A stretch of DNA of 63,784 nt from an uncultured Eubacteriales bacterium (GTDB lineage: Bacteria > Bacillota > Clostridia > Lachnospirales > Lachnospiraceae), in the NCBI GenBank assembly GCA_949292785.1, contig CASFBK010000017.1:1-63784 (forward strand), in the 5' to 3' direction. The notes beneath the pieces were generated by a model. The model ran no database searches. It was not told where the DNA came from and saw only the letters and a program-made list of their open reading frames with translations. Of the stretch, positions 55,581 through 63,767 are shown piece after piece. Within the stretch, counting starts at the first letter, position 1. Each line of letters opens with the position of its first letter. The position numbers and the translations under genes are program-made.

Positions 55581-55713
55581 AAAACCCCTTTCCGCACTTT
55601 TGAAAAATGCTTTATTTTAGAAGGGTAAAGCAAATACAAATAATGATATGCTTATATTTTAGCAGGAAAAATAAGAAATAGCAATATTTCTAAAAAATAA
55701 CGCAATATATGAA

Positions 55714-55742
55714 TTGAAAAAAATTATTTTTTCCCGTATTCT
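55714..55742 (+). promoter_or_regulatory. Promoter of the GH112 gene
   Basis: TTGAAA (55714-55719) and TATTCT (55737-55742) are separated by exactly 17 bp, about 61 nt before the start codon. The -10 is imperfect, which fits control by the divergent AraC regulator. I see no strong repeat in the 55581-55713 stretch. Confidence 0.6.
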
Positions 55743-55803
55743 GAACATATCGGAAGAGAAATGTAAGAAGGATAATTTTAGAACAAAACAGGAGGAGATT
55801 ACA

Positions 55804-57960
55804 ATGGGAAAGACAAAGGGACGTGTGACCATACCGACGGATGTAGATGTGATTCCGCAGACACTGGAACTGATGAATCGCTGGGGGGCGGACGCAGTTA
55901 GAGATTGCGACGGAACAGACTTTCCACCGGAATTAAAGAACGTGGAGGGCAAGATTTATTCTACCTATTATACAACGAGAAAAGATAATGACTGGGCAAA
56001 AGCGAACCCGGATGAGGTACAGCAGATGTACTTAATGACACCTTTTTACACCGCAGAAAAGGACAGTCTTTCTATTCATCTGATGAAAGGCTTGTATCCG
56101 GATATGTTAAAGCCCAATAGCCATGACGATATTACCCGTTGGTGGGAGGTCATAGACCGGACGACAGGAGAAGTGGTGCCGGTGGCAGATTGGAGCTATG
56201 ATGAAGCCAAGGGAGATGTTACGATTAAAACACAGCCTTTCCATGATTATACCGTAAGCTTTCTTGCTTATATTATCTGGGACCCGGTGCATATGTATAA
56301 TGCAGTCACCAATGACTGGAAGGATGTAGAGCATCAGATTACCTTTGATGTGCGCCAGCCTAAGACACATGCATTTACTATGAAGCGTCTGCGCAAGTTT
56401 ATCGAAGACCATCCATATGTAAACGTATTGCGGTTCACTACGTTTTTCCATCAGTTCACGTTGGTATTTGATGAGCTGGCAAGGGAAAAATATGTAGACT
56501 GGTATGGCTATTCTGCTTCTGTAAGTCCCTATATTTTAGAACAGTTTGAGCAGGAGGCCGGATATAAATTTCGTCCGGAATATATCATTGACCAGGGGTA
56601 TTACAACGGACAATATCGAATTCCATCGAAGGAATATCGGGATTTTCAGGCATTCCAGCGTAAGGAAGTAGCAAAGATTGCAAAGGAAATGGTAGATATT
56701 ACTCATGAGTGCGGAAAAGAAGCCATGATGTTCTTGGGAGACCACTGGATTGGAACAGAGCCATTTATGGAAGAATTTGCATCGATTGGGTTAGATGCAG
56801 TGGTAGGAAGTGTAGGAAACGGTTCCACCCTGCGACTCATTAGTGATATTGAAGGGGTAAAATACACCGAAGGACGGCTTCTGCCATACTTTTTCCCGGA
56901 CACGTTCTGTGAGGGAGGGGACCCGGTAAAGGAAGCAAAGGTAAACTGGGTAACAGCGCGGCGTGCTATTTTAAGAAAGCCGGTAGACCGTATCGGCTAT
57001 GGCGGATATCTGAAGCTGGCACTGGATTTTCCGGAGTTTGTGGACTATGTAGAGTCCGTGTGCGAAGAGTTCCGCGAGTTATATGACAATGTAAAGGGAT
57101 GTACCCCATACTGTGTAAAGCGTGTGGCAGTGTTGAACTGTTGGGGGAAAATGCGTGCATGGGGTGCACATATGGTACATCATGCCCTTTATCAGAAACA
57201 GAATTATTCTTATGCGGGGATTATCGAGGCGCTTTCCGGTGCACCATTTGATGTGAAGTTTATCAGTTTTGAGGACATTAAGGCAAATCCTGATATGTTA
57301 AAAGAAATTGATGTTATCCTTAATGTAGGTGGGGCAGATACGGCACATACCGGCGGGGCATACTGGTGTGACCCGGTGATTGTATCGGCAATCAAGGAAT
57401 TTGTATATCGTGGCGGTGGAATCATCGGTGTAGGTGAGCCAAGCGCCCATCAGGCGAATGGCCGTTACTTCCAGCTTGCCAATGTATTTGGGGTAGAAGA
57501 GGAGCGGGGATTTACCTTAGGATATGACAAGTACAACTGGGAAAATCATACCCACTTTATTACAGAAGATTGCGAGGGTGACATTGACTTTGGAGAAGGT
57601 CAGAAAAATATCTATGCACTGGAAGGAACCCGGATTCTGGTACAAAAGGAAAAAGAAGTACAGCTTGCAGTAAATTCCTTTGGAGCGGGGCGTGCTGTTT
57701 ATATCAGCGGACTTCCCTATAGCTTTAAAAACAGCAGGCTTTTGTACCGGGCAATTCTTTGGAGCAGTCATGAGGAAGAGAATCTGTATAGGTGGTTCAG
57801 CACGAACTACAATGTAGAAGTACACGCTTATATTAAAAATGGAAAATATTGTGTAGTTAATAATACCTATGAGCCACAGGAGACCGTTATTTACAGGGGA
57901 GACGGAAGCAGCTTTGAATTGAAACTCGAAGCAAATGAGATACGGTGGTATCAGGTATAA
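55804..57960 (+). CDS. GH112 1,3-beta-galactosyl-N-acetylhexosamine phosphorylase (GNB/LNB phosphorylase type)
   Basis: A 718-residue cytosolic phosphorylase that yields galactose 1-phosphate from galacto-N-biose or lacto-N-biose. Alignment by eye with the bifidobacterial enzyme keeps numbering: N166 in DPVHMYNAV and catalytic D313 in MMFLGDHWIGTEPF. The stretches GVKYTEGRLLPYFFPDTF and RAVYISGLPYSFKNSRLL are also conserved. The same family includes galactosyl-rhamnose phosphorylases, so specificity needs care; the N-terminal WGADAVRDCDGT fits LNB/GNB-type enzymes. GGAGGAG precedes the ATG at 55804, so I reject the longer frame from 55714. It has no transporter beside it and points to host mucin or milk-glycan use. 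Confidence 0.9.
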   Translation: MGKTKGRVTIPTDVDVIPQTLELMNRWGADAVRDCDGTDFPPELKNVEGKIYSTYYTTRKDNDWAKANPDEVQQMYLMTPFYTAEKDSLSIHLMKGLYPDMLKPNSHDDITRWWEVIDRTTGEVVPVADWSYDEAKGDVTIKTQPFHDYTVSFLAYIIWDPVHMYNAVTNDWKDVEHQITFDVRQPKTHAFTMKRLRKFIEDHPYVNVLRFTTFFHQFTLVFDELAREKYVDWYGYSASVSPYILEQFEQEAGYKFRPEYIIDQGYYNGQYRIPSKEYRDFQAFQRKEVAKIAKEMVDITHECGKEAMMFLGDHWIGTEPFMEEFASIGLDAVVGSVGNGSTLRLISDIEGVKYTEGRLLPYFFPDTFCEGGDPVKEAKVNWVTARRAILRKPVDRIGYGGYLKLALDFPEFVDYVESVCEEFRELYDNVKGCTPYCVKRVAVLNCWGKMRAWGAHMVHHALYQKQNYSYAGIIEALSGAPFDVKFISFEDIKANPDMLKEIDVILNVGGADTAHTGGAYWCDPVIVSAIKEFVYRGGGIIGVGEPSAHQANGRYFQLANVFGVEEERGFTLGYDKYNWENHTHFITEDCEGDIDFGEGQKNIYALEGTRILVQKEKEVQLAVNSFGAGRAVYISGLPYSFKNSRLLYRAILWSSHEEENLYRWFSTNYNVEVHAYIKNGKYCVVNNTYEPQETVIYRGDGSSFELKLEANEIRWYQV

Positions 57961-57964
57961 GAAG

Positions 57965-58013
57965 AATAATACCAAAACCGGAAAATAAAAATCTGGTTTT
58001 GGTATTATTTTAT
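57965..58013 (+). terminator. Rho-independent terminator after the GH112 gene
   Basis: AATAATACCAAAACC (57965-57979) pairs perfectly with GGTTTTGGTATTATT (57995-58009), followed by a T-rich run. It marks the end of the glycan region and the border to the accessory island. The remaining gap to 58201 is AT-rich with no clear gene. Confidence 0.9.
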
Positions 58014-58201
58014 GTTATAAAATACATGGAAGAAATTGACATAAAATAAGGAAAATGCTATTCTGAATACTGAGAGGGAAGAAAAAGGGTATATCGGCAA
58101 TGTATATTTATTCAAAATACTGTAATTCTACAGATATTATTCTGGTAAAACATCTTTTTAAAATCCCGATTTAAAATTAATACAGACAGAGGAGGAGCAG
58201 A

Positions 58202-58645
58202 ATGCGTCAGACAGAAGCAGAACGCAGGGAGGCAGAACGTCAGGCAATCCGCGCTCAAATAAGAAATTGTGAAAATACCATAGATGAATTAAATGGAGAA
58301 ATTGGAAAATTAAATCAAAAAATAGAGCAGCAGCAGGAAGCGAAAAGACGCTATGACAATATGCGTAATCAGGTAGAAGAAGCAAAGGCAAGGAAGCGAA
58401 GCAGTACGCGCGGCATAGAGCCCTATGTAAGGAATGTAAAGTTCCTGTATGGTTATCAAAGCCGTATGTATGAATTCTTAGATGGACAGAGAGCTGCAAA
58501 TAATCGGGCTTGCATGGAAAGTGTGGCGGAAAGAATGACAAGTGCAATTAATGCCAATGTGCAGAAAAGGGAAGCGTTGAGCAGGCAGATTGCGTCATAT
58601 CATAATAAAATAGCGGAATTAAGCAGAAGACTGGGAGGGATATAG
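58202..58645 (+). CDS. Small coiled-coil protein, YwqH/DUF5082-like
   Basis: A 147-residue hydrophilic protein with a strong heptad coiled coil in the first 70 residues, rich in Glu, Gln and Arg. No signal peptide or membrane helix is seen. Size, helical character and position at the head of a cluster of short helical proteins followed by a large one resemble the ywqH-ywqI-ywqJ order of Bacillus type VII secretion effector loci. A partner or chaperone role for the 502-residue protein downstream is inferred. GAGGAGG precedes the ATG, and the next gene starts directly after its stop. Confidence 0.7.
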   Translation: MRQTEAERREAERQAIRAQIRNCENTIDELNGEIGKLNQKIEQQQEAKRRYDNMRNQVEEAKARKRSSTRGIEPYVRNVKFLYGYQSRMYEFLDGQRAANNRACMESVAERMTSAINANVQKREALSRQIASYHNKIAELSRRLGGI

Positions 58646-58948
58646 ATGGGATGTCCATTAGGAAAAGACATTGTAGTGATTGATGATAATTATACCGGGC
58701 AGGAAAAGCAGAACTATTTGGTGGCAGGTCAGAAGATGAATGAGGTCATAACGGAATATGTCAGCATCTTAAGAAAAGTTGTAGAGGAAGAAGGACTTAG
58801 CGGAAAGACAGCGCAAAAATTATCTAAATTTGCAGATTTGGCGGAGTCTTTACTAAAAGACACCATTTTGAACTGGTCGACCCAGACGGCAGGACAGATG
58901 GAACAATATGTGGCAGAGATAGATAATGCAGACAGGGAAATATATTAA
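58646..58948 (+). CDS. Small helical protein of the toxin-like cluster (WXG100-sized)
   Basis: A 100-residue protein, mostly helical, with a central NEVITEYVSILRKVVEE helix and a second helix ending NWSTQTAGQMEQYVAEI. The size is that of WXG100 proteins of type VII secretion, but the W-x-G turn itself is absent, so I do not name the family. Its ATG abuts the stop of the previous gene, with GGGAGGG upstream. It is likely a partner protein of the larger gene at 59320. Confidence 0.65.
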   Translation: MGCPLGKDIVVIDDNYTGQEKQNYLVAGQKMNEVITEYVSILRKVVEEEGLSGKTAQKLSKFADLAESLLKDTILNWSTQTAGQMEQYVAEIDNADREIY

Positions 58949-59022
58949 GAAAAGAAATATATTTAGGAACAAAAATATATTTAGGAACAAAAAATATATT
59001 TAGGAACGAAAATATATTAGGA
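58939..59022 (+). repeat. AT-rich tandem repeats of about 18-20 bp in the island
   Basis: About four degenerate units of AAATATATTTAGGAAC(A)n run from the end of the 100-residue gene to the ribosome site of the 94-residue gene. The AGGAAC part resembles a repeated ribosome site, and the last unit, AATATATTAGGAAGG, provides the real one. Slippage here could change the spacer length between the genes. Confidence 0.75.
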
Positions 59023-59034
59023 AGGAAGAAAGAA

Positions 59035-59319
59035 ATGTTAGGTACTGTTGGGATAAAAGAAGAAAAAATAGAAGAAGCTGTGCTGGGACTTGTCAGACTG
59101 ATGGAAACGCTGGAGGAAATCAAGGTGTCAGAAGGAAAAGAGGATGGCGGCTGTGGAACTACTTATGAAAAAATGGAAGAAATAGAGACGAAGGTAGAGA
59201 GTGCAAGAAATAATATGAAGAAGCTTATTGATGCTACCGTAACATTTTTAGATGAAACAAAAGAAACCGTACAAAAAGCAGATAAACAAGCAGGAAAACG
59301 GTTAGAGAGGATTGTATAA
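59035..59319 (+). CDS. Small helical protein, YwqI/DUF5344-like
   Basis: A 94-residue, charged helical protein with two long helices separated by a Gly-rich turn (EDGGCGTT). In size and place it resembles YwqI-type (DUF5344) proteins, which sit just before LXG effectors in Bacilli. It ends one base before the 502-residue protein starts. AGGAAGG precedes the ATG. A role as targeting partner for the larger protein is inferred only. Confidence 0.65.
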   Translation: MLGTVGIKEEKIEEAVLGLVRLMETLEEIKVSEGKEDGGCGTTYEKMEEIETKVESARNNMKKLIDATVTFLDETKETVQKADKQAGKRLERIV

Positions 59320-60828
59320 ATGGGAAGAAAAAGGGTATTTACACAAGAAGTATACGAAGCATTGGAGAAGGGAATTTCAACGGAGCCATTTTTGGATTTT
59401 TTTGCGGATATTCCGCTGCATGCGCGAGATGCTTTTGGAGATGTCGGGTTAGAAAATGATTTAAGCAATATCGAGCAGTATATGAGAGATGTTTCTGATC
59501 TGAATGACTATACGGAAGGACAGTTAAAGGAAATCTTTCAAAATGTGGAATCAGTAGACCAGCGGTATGGTAGAATCTTTCAGGCACAGGCAGATACTGT
59601 GCAGGCATTTGATACGGTAGTAAAAAGACTAGCAGAAGAAATTGGGAATAAGAATTTTGTGACAGATTTTGATGACATTGCTTTCTTTGTGTCTGTGGCA
59701 CAGGAAGGAAATATTCTGTTGCAGATGAGGTGGCAGGAGATACTGCAAAAGCCTGCAAACGAGATTACACAGCAGGAATATATGCAGTTAGCAGAACTTT
59801 TGATTCGGAGCGGAGATGCAGAGCTTTTAGAGGATATGCTGAATCTGTGTTATGACTATTCTGACGTAGAGAGTCGGTCCGTAGGAGGAATTACGGTTAC
59901 CGTTGTGTCCTACAATGCAAGTGAGAAGCTGAAAGAGCTTGCAGAGGCGGTAAATATGGCGCTGATGATTTTGGAAGCATCGTGTATGGCGGGACTGGAC
60001 ATAAACGAGGACACACAAAGAAATGCAATCCGCATCAATCAGTTATTGCAGACCTTTCTTCCGTATAGTGGGGCTTTGGATATTGCTACAACACAAAATA
60101 TGCAGGGAGACCAAAAGGTTACGTCCGAAAGACTGATAGAGATTTCCTATACAAGTGACGGATTGCTGCAACTGCAATTTTTCCAATATCCGGGAAAGAA
60201 TCAGGTGTGGATTGAGCAACAGCCTACCGTGATTTCCATATCATCTCCTGTGTCAGGTCAAACCGGAGAAAATAAGGCTAAGGAGGAGGGTTTTCAGTAT
60301 ATGGCGACATATATCGGAAATGATACGGTAGGTCAGGCGGTTTCGCAAGAAATGGTCAATCAGGTGCTTTCTACATTTATAGGAGAGATACCGGGAAGTG
60401 GGATAGCAAGCTCCGTCCAAAGCATTGTTTCGGCAGGCATAGATGCGGCGAAAAATCCTACGCAGGCATGTTGGGAAATAGCACAGGTTGGAGAATTGGC
60501 AGATTTGTTTGATATGTTCTATGTATCTTCAGATATAAACGGAGATGCCAATTTGCATACATATTCGTTCTATCCTGGGCCGGAAACGGCAGATTGGGTA
60601 AAAGCATTTAATGAATATATGCAAAATGGTACTGGGGCAAAAGTGGCATTTGGTTGTGGGTATAGTAAGCTGCCAGGAGGAGAATTGACGGTGGCGTATC
60701 TGGTGACGCATCCAAATGAAGTATGTGCAATATTTGATATGTTGGATGAAAAAGCAAAAGATAATGTTGAGATAAACGGATATAGACAAGACATAGGAGA
60801 TATTTATCAGGAGTTGAAAAATGAGTAG
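59320..60828 (+). CDS. Candidate type VII secretion effector (LXG/YwqJ-like architecture), unknown C-terminal domain
   Basis: A 502-residue protein without signal peptide. Residues 1-115 are helical, including a NDLSNIEQYMRDVSDLNDY-type segment and QADTVQAFDTVVKRLAEEIG; they could be a targeting domain such as LXG, though the motif is not clear. A glycine- and alanine-rich segment near 335-395 (EIPGSGIASSVQS) is followed by a C-terminal part of about 100 residues with NLHTYSFYPGPETADW and GAKVAFGCGYSKLPGG. I do not recognise its fold or catalytic residues. It lies after three short helical proteins and overlaps the next membrane-anchored protein gene by 8 nt, which is the toxin-immunity pattern. 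Function is open. Confidence 0.7.
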   Translation: MGRKRVFTQEVYEALEKGISTEPFLDFFADIPLHARDAFGDVGLENDLSNIEQYMRDVSDLNDYTEGQLKEIFQNVESVDQRYGRIFQAQADTVQAFDTVVKRLAEEIGNKNFVTDFDDIAFFVSVAQEGNILLQMRWQEILQKPANEITQQEYMQLAELLIRSGDAELLEDMLNLCYDYSDVESRSVGGITVTVVSYNASEKLKELAEAVNMALMILEASCMAGLDINEDTQRNAIRINQLLQTFLPYSGALDIATTQNMQGDQKVTSERLIEISYTSDGLLQLQFFQYPGKNQVWIEQQPTVISISSPVSGQTGENKAKEEGFQYMATYIGNDTVGQAVSQEMVNQVLSTFIGEIPGSGIASSVQSIVSAGIDAAKNPTQACWEIAQVGELADLFDMFYVSSDINGDANLHTYSFYPGPETADWVKAFNEYMQNGTGAKVAFGCGYSKLPGGELTVAYLVTHPNEVCAIFDMLDEKAKDNVEINGYRQDIGDIYQELKNE

Positions 60829-61558
60829 ATTAAAAGGAAATAAAATAAAAGTAATAGGATGTATTATAGTTGCAGTTATTATTGTGTGTGGTGGAAACTG
60901 GCTCTACAAAGGGCGAAGAGTACATTTTGAAGATGATATGATGAGGCAGGTCATCTGTTTAGAATTAGGAAAAGATAAGGATTCCAAAGATGTGACCTAT
61001 CGAGATTTGGAGAGTATAGAGGAATTAGAGATAGGACCTGTCGGAACATTTGAAACAATAGAAGATGCTGCAAAATGTAAAAATTTAAAAAAAATATGGG
61101 TAAATTCATCAGTTCCTCGGGGAGAGGTTGGTTTTGAACTGTATGAAATAACAGAAGTAGAAAAAAGGTATTATCCTCCGGTGAGTACGGAAAAAATGGA
61201 GAGAATACAAAAAGATTTGGAGAAAATCCTAAAAAATGCAAAAAAAATAGAGGAGTTTAGTTTTTCGAATGTAAATGATACCTTTAATATATCAGATATT
61301 GAATTCTTAAAGTATGGGAAAAATATAAAGAAAATCCATATTGCCTATGCGAATATAACAGATTTTTCTGTATTAGAGAATTGCAGAAAATTGCGGAGTG
61401 TAGATTTGTGGTATAGCGATATAGATAGTGCAGATGATTTATTAAAATTAAAAAATGTAGAAAAGTTTTGGCTGACAGGAACCCCACTTGCAGAGAATGA
61501 AGAAGAAATTAGCAGACTGGAAAAGGCATTTCCAGAAGCAGAAATAATTGTGGATTAA
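60821..61558 (+). CDS. Membrane-anchored leucine-rich-repeat-like protein, candidate immunity protein (copy 1)
   Basis: A 245-residue protein. An N-terminal helix (about 10-27, VIGCIIVAVIIVCGGNWLY) anchors it, followed by an outward part with leucine-rich-like repeats such as KKIHIAYANITDFSVLENC and LRSVDLWYSDIDSADDL. The ATG overlaps the stop of the large gene (ATGAGTAG), so translation is coupled. A near copy follows at 61574. Small membrane-anchored proteins directly after a secreted effector are often immunity proteins, so that is my inference; no direct evidence exists. Confidence 0.75.
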   Translation: MSRLKGNKIKVIGCIIVAVIIVCGGNWLYKGRRVHFEDDMMRQVICLELGKDKDSKDVTYRDLESIEELEIGPVGTFETIEDAAKCKNLKKIWVNSSVPRGEVGFELYEITEVEKRYYPPVSTEKMERIQKDLEKILKNAKKIEEFSFSNVNDTFNISDIEFLKYGKNIKKIHIAYANITDFSVLENCRKLRSVDLWYSDIDSADDLLKLKNVEKFWLTGTPLAENEEEISRLEKAFPEAEIIVD

Positions 61559-61573
61559 AACAGAGGATAAGAG

Positions 61574-62311
61574 ATGAAAAAGTTAAATCGAAGCAAAATA
61601 AAAATGTTTGCATTTATTGTAATTATAGTAGCAGTAGCATTTTGCGGAAACTGGCTCTTTAAAGGTCGAAGAGTACACTTTGAAGACGATAAGATGCGTC
61701 AGGTCATCTGTCTGGAATTAGGAAAAGATAAGGATTCCAAAGATGTGACCTACAGAGATTTAGAGTCAATAGAAGAATTAGATATAGGACCTATTGGTGA
61801 ATACGAAACCATAATAGATGTCGCAAAATGTAAGAACATGAAGAAGTTGCGGGTAAATGTGGAAATTACACATAGAGATTCATGTTATGAATTGTTTCAA
61901 AAAAACGAGGATGGTTCAATGTACTATCCGCTGATTGAAAAGAAAAAACTTTTTAAAGTACAAGAAGAACTAGAAAAAGTGTCAAAGAAACTTAAAAAAC
62001 TGGAAAGTTTTGTTTTTTCAAATATAAATGAGAGTTGTAATATAAAAGATTTTACATTCCTTGAAAATTTTAAAGGCTTAAAAGAATTGACACTTTGCTT
62101 TGTTAATATATCAGATTATTCTTTTTTAGAAAATTGTATTGAGTTGGAAAAGGTGGATTTAGAGCAGAGTGATATAGACAATGCAGATGTTTTATTAAAA
62201 TTAAAATATATAAACAGGCTGATACTAACAGGTACGCCACTTGCAGAGAATGAAGAAGAAATTAGTAGACTGGAAAAGGCGTTTCCAGAAGCTAAAATAG
62301 TTGTGGATTAA
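61574..62311 (+). CDS. Membrane-anchored leucine-rich-repeat-like protein, candidate immunity protein (copy 2)
   Basis: A 245-residue paralogue of the protein at 60821 with the same length. The membrane helix, the block RRVHFEDDKMRQVICLELG and the end LTGTPLAENEEEISRLEKAF are almost the same in both. The middle (about residues 70-190) differs much more, for example in EITHRDSCYELFQKNED. This mosaic suggests change under selection in the middle or past recombination. It starts 15 nt after copy 1 stops. It is likely a second immunity variant. Confidence 0.75.
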   Translation: MKKLNRSKIKMFAFIVIIVAVAFCGNWLFKGRRVHFEDDKMRQVICLELGKDKDSKDVTYRDLESIEELDIGPIGEYETIIDVAKCKNMKKLRVNVEITHRDSCYELFQKNEDGSMYYPLIEKKKLFKVQEELEKVSKKLKKLESFVFSNINESCNIKDFTFLENFKGLKELTLCFVNISDYSFLENCIELEKVDLEQSDIDNADVLLKLKYINRLILTGTPLAENEEEISRLEKAFPEAKIVVD

Positions 62312-62407
62312 AACAAAGGATAAGAGATGAAGAAGTTAAAACAAAGCAAAATAAAAATGTTTGCATTTATTGTAATTATAGTAGCAGTAGCATTTTGTGG
62401 AAATTGG
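62304..62407 (+). repeat. 104-bp near-identical direct repeat of 61551-61654
   Basis: The segment covering the end of copy 2, the spacer and the first 27 codons of a third copy matches the segment from 61551 to 61654 at the same length with only a few changes. It marks a tandem duplication of the candidate immunity gene and the point at which the third copy was cut off. Confidence 0.85.
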
Positions 62408-62410
62408 TGA
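62327..62410 (+). pseudogene. Truncated third copy of the candidate immunity gene
   Basis: An ATG with GGATAAGAG upstream starts a frame that encodes the anchor helix (MKKLKQSKIKMFAFIVI...CGNW) and then stops at TGA (62408-62410). The homology to copies 1 and 2 ends at the stop, where AbiH leader sequence begins. It is a remnant of 27 residues left by a deletion or insertion between the copies and the AbiH gene. It could still be translated as a short membrane peptide. Confidence 0.8.
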
Positions 62411-62430
62411 ACAACGAAAGAGGAATAGGA

Positions 62431-63648
62431 ATGAAAGTATTAGTCTTAGGAAATGGATTTGATTTGTATCATAAACTGCCTACCAGGTATTTAGATTTAA
62501 TGAATGTAATAAAACGATTGAAGGAATTAGGTGGGGAATATAAGAAATGTAATTATATTGGATTTATGTTTGGAAAAGGCAGTCCGCTATATGCAGAGGA
62601 TGAATTTATACGGGAATGTTATAAATTACATAGTGATGTTATCAAAGGAACCAAAATAAACATGGAAAAGCTAGATGAGATGGTGGAATTGGCGAATAAG
62701 AATATGTGGGTCGCATACTTTGAAAAAATATGCGAAGCGGATATAGGATGGATTGATTTTGAAAAAGAAATTGTTGATGTAATTAGGAGCTTTAAGCGAA
62801 TTTTCGATTATACTCGTACCATAGAAGCGTTTTATGGTGAAATAGAATGGAGTAACGAAAATCAATTATTGTTAGAGGACATTGAACGATTTAATAAGTT
62901 TGGGGGATTTTATGCACAGAATACGGTGATAGACAGCACGTACATTGCTTTTGATGAGATGTATTTAACACCGGAAATAACGAATACAGAAGTCAGAAGG
63001 CTGGATGAAGAAAAAATTATTGCCAAAATGTATCAAGAATTGCGGGATTTTATAAAGATATTAAATATATATATTGAACAATTCGTGGACCAGATAGCAG
63101 TAAATAAAGTTTCCAATAATGATATTTTTGAACAAGCTGATTATGTGGTGAACTTTAACTATACTAATGTATATGAGAAATTATATCAAAGGGAAAAGGA
63201 TATTCCGGTATTTCACATACACGGAATAGCAAAAGAACAAAATATTGTATTGGGCGTAAATGCAGATGCAGATGATGAACTGGAGCAGTTAGATACTCGA
63301 TTTATAAAATTTAAAAAGTATTTTCAACGTTTAGAAGGGGGAACGGATTTAGCGTATGCGCAAATACTTGAAATATATGACCAGATGACAATAATGGGAG
63401 CAGAAAAAGAACTATATTTCGTAGGGCATTCTTTGGATGTAACAGACGAAGATATTATCAAGGAATTGATTGAAAGGTCAGATAGTGTAGAAATATATTA
63501 TCATTCCAAACAGGCTTTGACAGATTATATAACCAATTTGGTAAAATTATTTGGGAAGCGTGAAATGATACAAATGCGTTTAGAGAAAAAGCTGAAGTTA
63601 AAAGAATTGCCCAAATTTCAGTTGAGAAAAGGGATTGTAAAAGAATAA
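62431..63648 (+). CDS. abiH: AbiH-family phage abortive-infection protein
   Basis: A 405-residue protein of the AbiH family (PF14253). The start MKVLVLGNGFDLYHKLPTRYLDL is the family hallmark (a GNGFDL-x-LPT nucleotide-fold signature). The end carries VNFNYTNVYEKLY, FHIHGIAKEQNIVLGVN and YFVGHSLDVTDEDII, also typical. AbiH proteins cause death or arrest of infected cells; the molecular action is unknown. The frame is open from 62395, but AGGAATAGGA and the hallmark place the start at 62431. It lies next to the truncated immunity copy and a candidate effector, in a defence or competition island. Confidence 0.9.
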   Translation: MKVLVLGNGFDLYHKLPTRYLDLMNVIKRLKELGGEYKKCNYIGFMFGKGSPLYAEDEFIRECYKLHSDVIKGTKINMEKLDEMVELANKNMWVAYFEKICEADIGWIDFEKEIVDVIRSFKRIFDYTRTIEAFYGEIEWSNENQLLLEDIERFNKFGGFYAQNTVIDSTYIAFDEMYLTPEITNTEVRRLDEEKIIAKMYQELRDFIKILNIYIEQFVDQIAVNKVSNNDIFEQADYVVNFNYTNVYEKLYQREKDIPVFHIHGIAKEQNIVLGVNADADDELEQLDTRFIKFKKYFQRLEGGTDLAYAQILEIYDQMTIMGAEKELYFVGHSLDVTDEDIIKELIERSDSVEIYYHSKQALTDYITNLVKLFGKREMIQMRLEKKLKLKELPKFQLRKGIVKE

Positions 63649-63723
63649 TTGATTGTGGAAGTGAATTAGTTACAAATGGGCAGAGGAGTGTATGAAAGTT
63701 TTTCTGTAAATAGCTATTAGCAT

Positions 63724-63762
63724 TAGGTCTTCTATGATAAAATCTAAATCATAGGAGGCCTA
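63724..63762 (+). promoter_or_regulatory. Hairpin that covers the ribosome site of the last gene
   Basis: TAGGTCTTCTATGAT (63724-63738) pairs with ATCATAGGAGGCCTA (63748-63762), allowing two G-T pairs, with a 9-nt loop. The right arm contains the AGGAGG ribosome site (63753-63758) of the gene that starts at 63768. Such a fold would block translation, as in some IS200/IS605-type transposase leaders. Nothing else is evident between the AbiH stop and this hairpin. Confidence 0.65.
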
Positions 63763-63767
63763 TTATT

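Noticed and set aside
58646-58948. True WXG100 (EsxA-like) protein
   Set aside because: Size and helices fit, but the W-x-G turn is missing, so I left the family unnamed.
58939-59022. CRISPR-like repeats in the island
   Set aside because: The units are short and AT-rich, contain no unique spacers and merge into a ribosome site.
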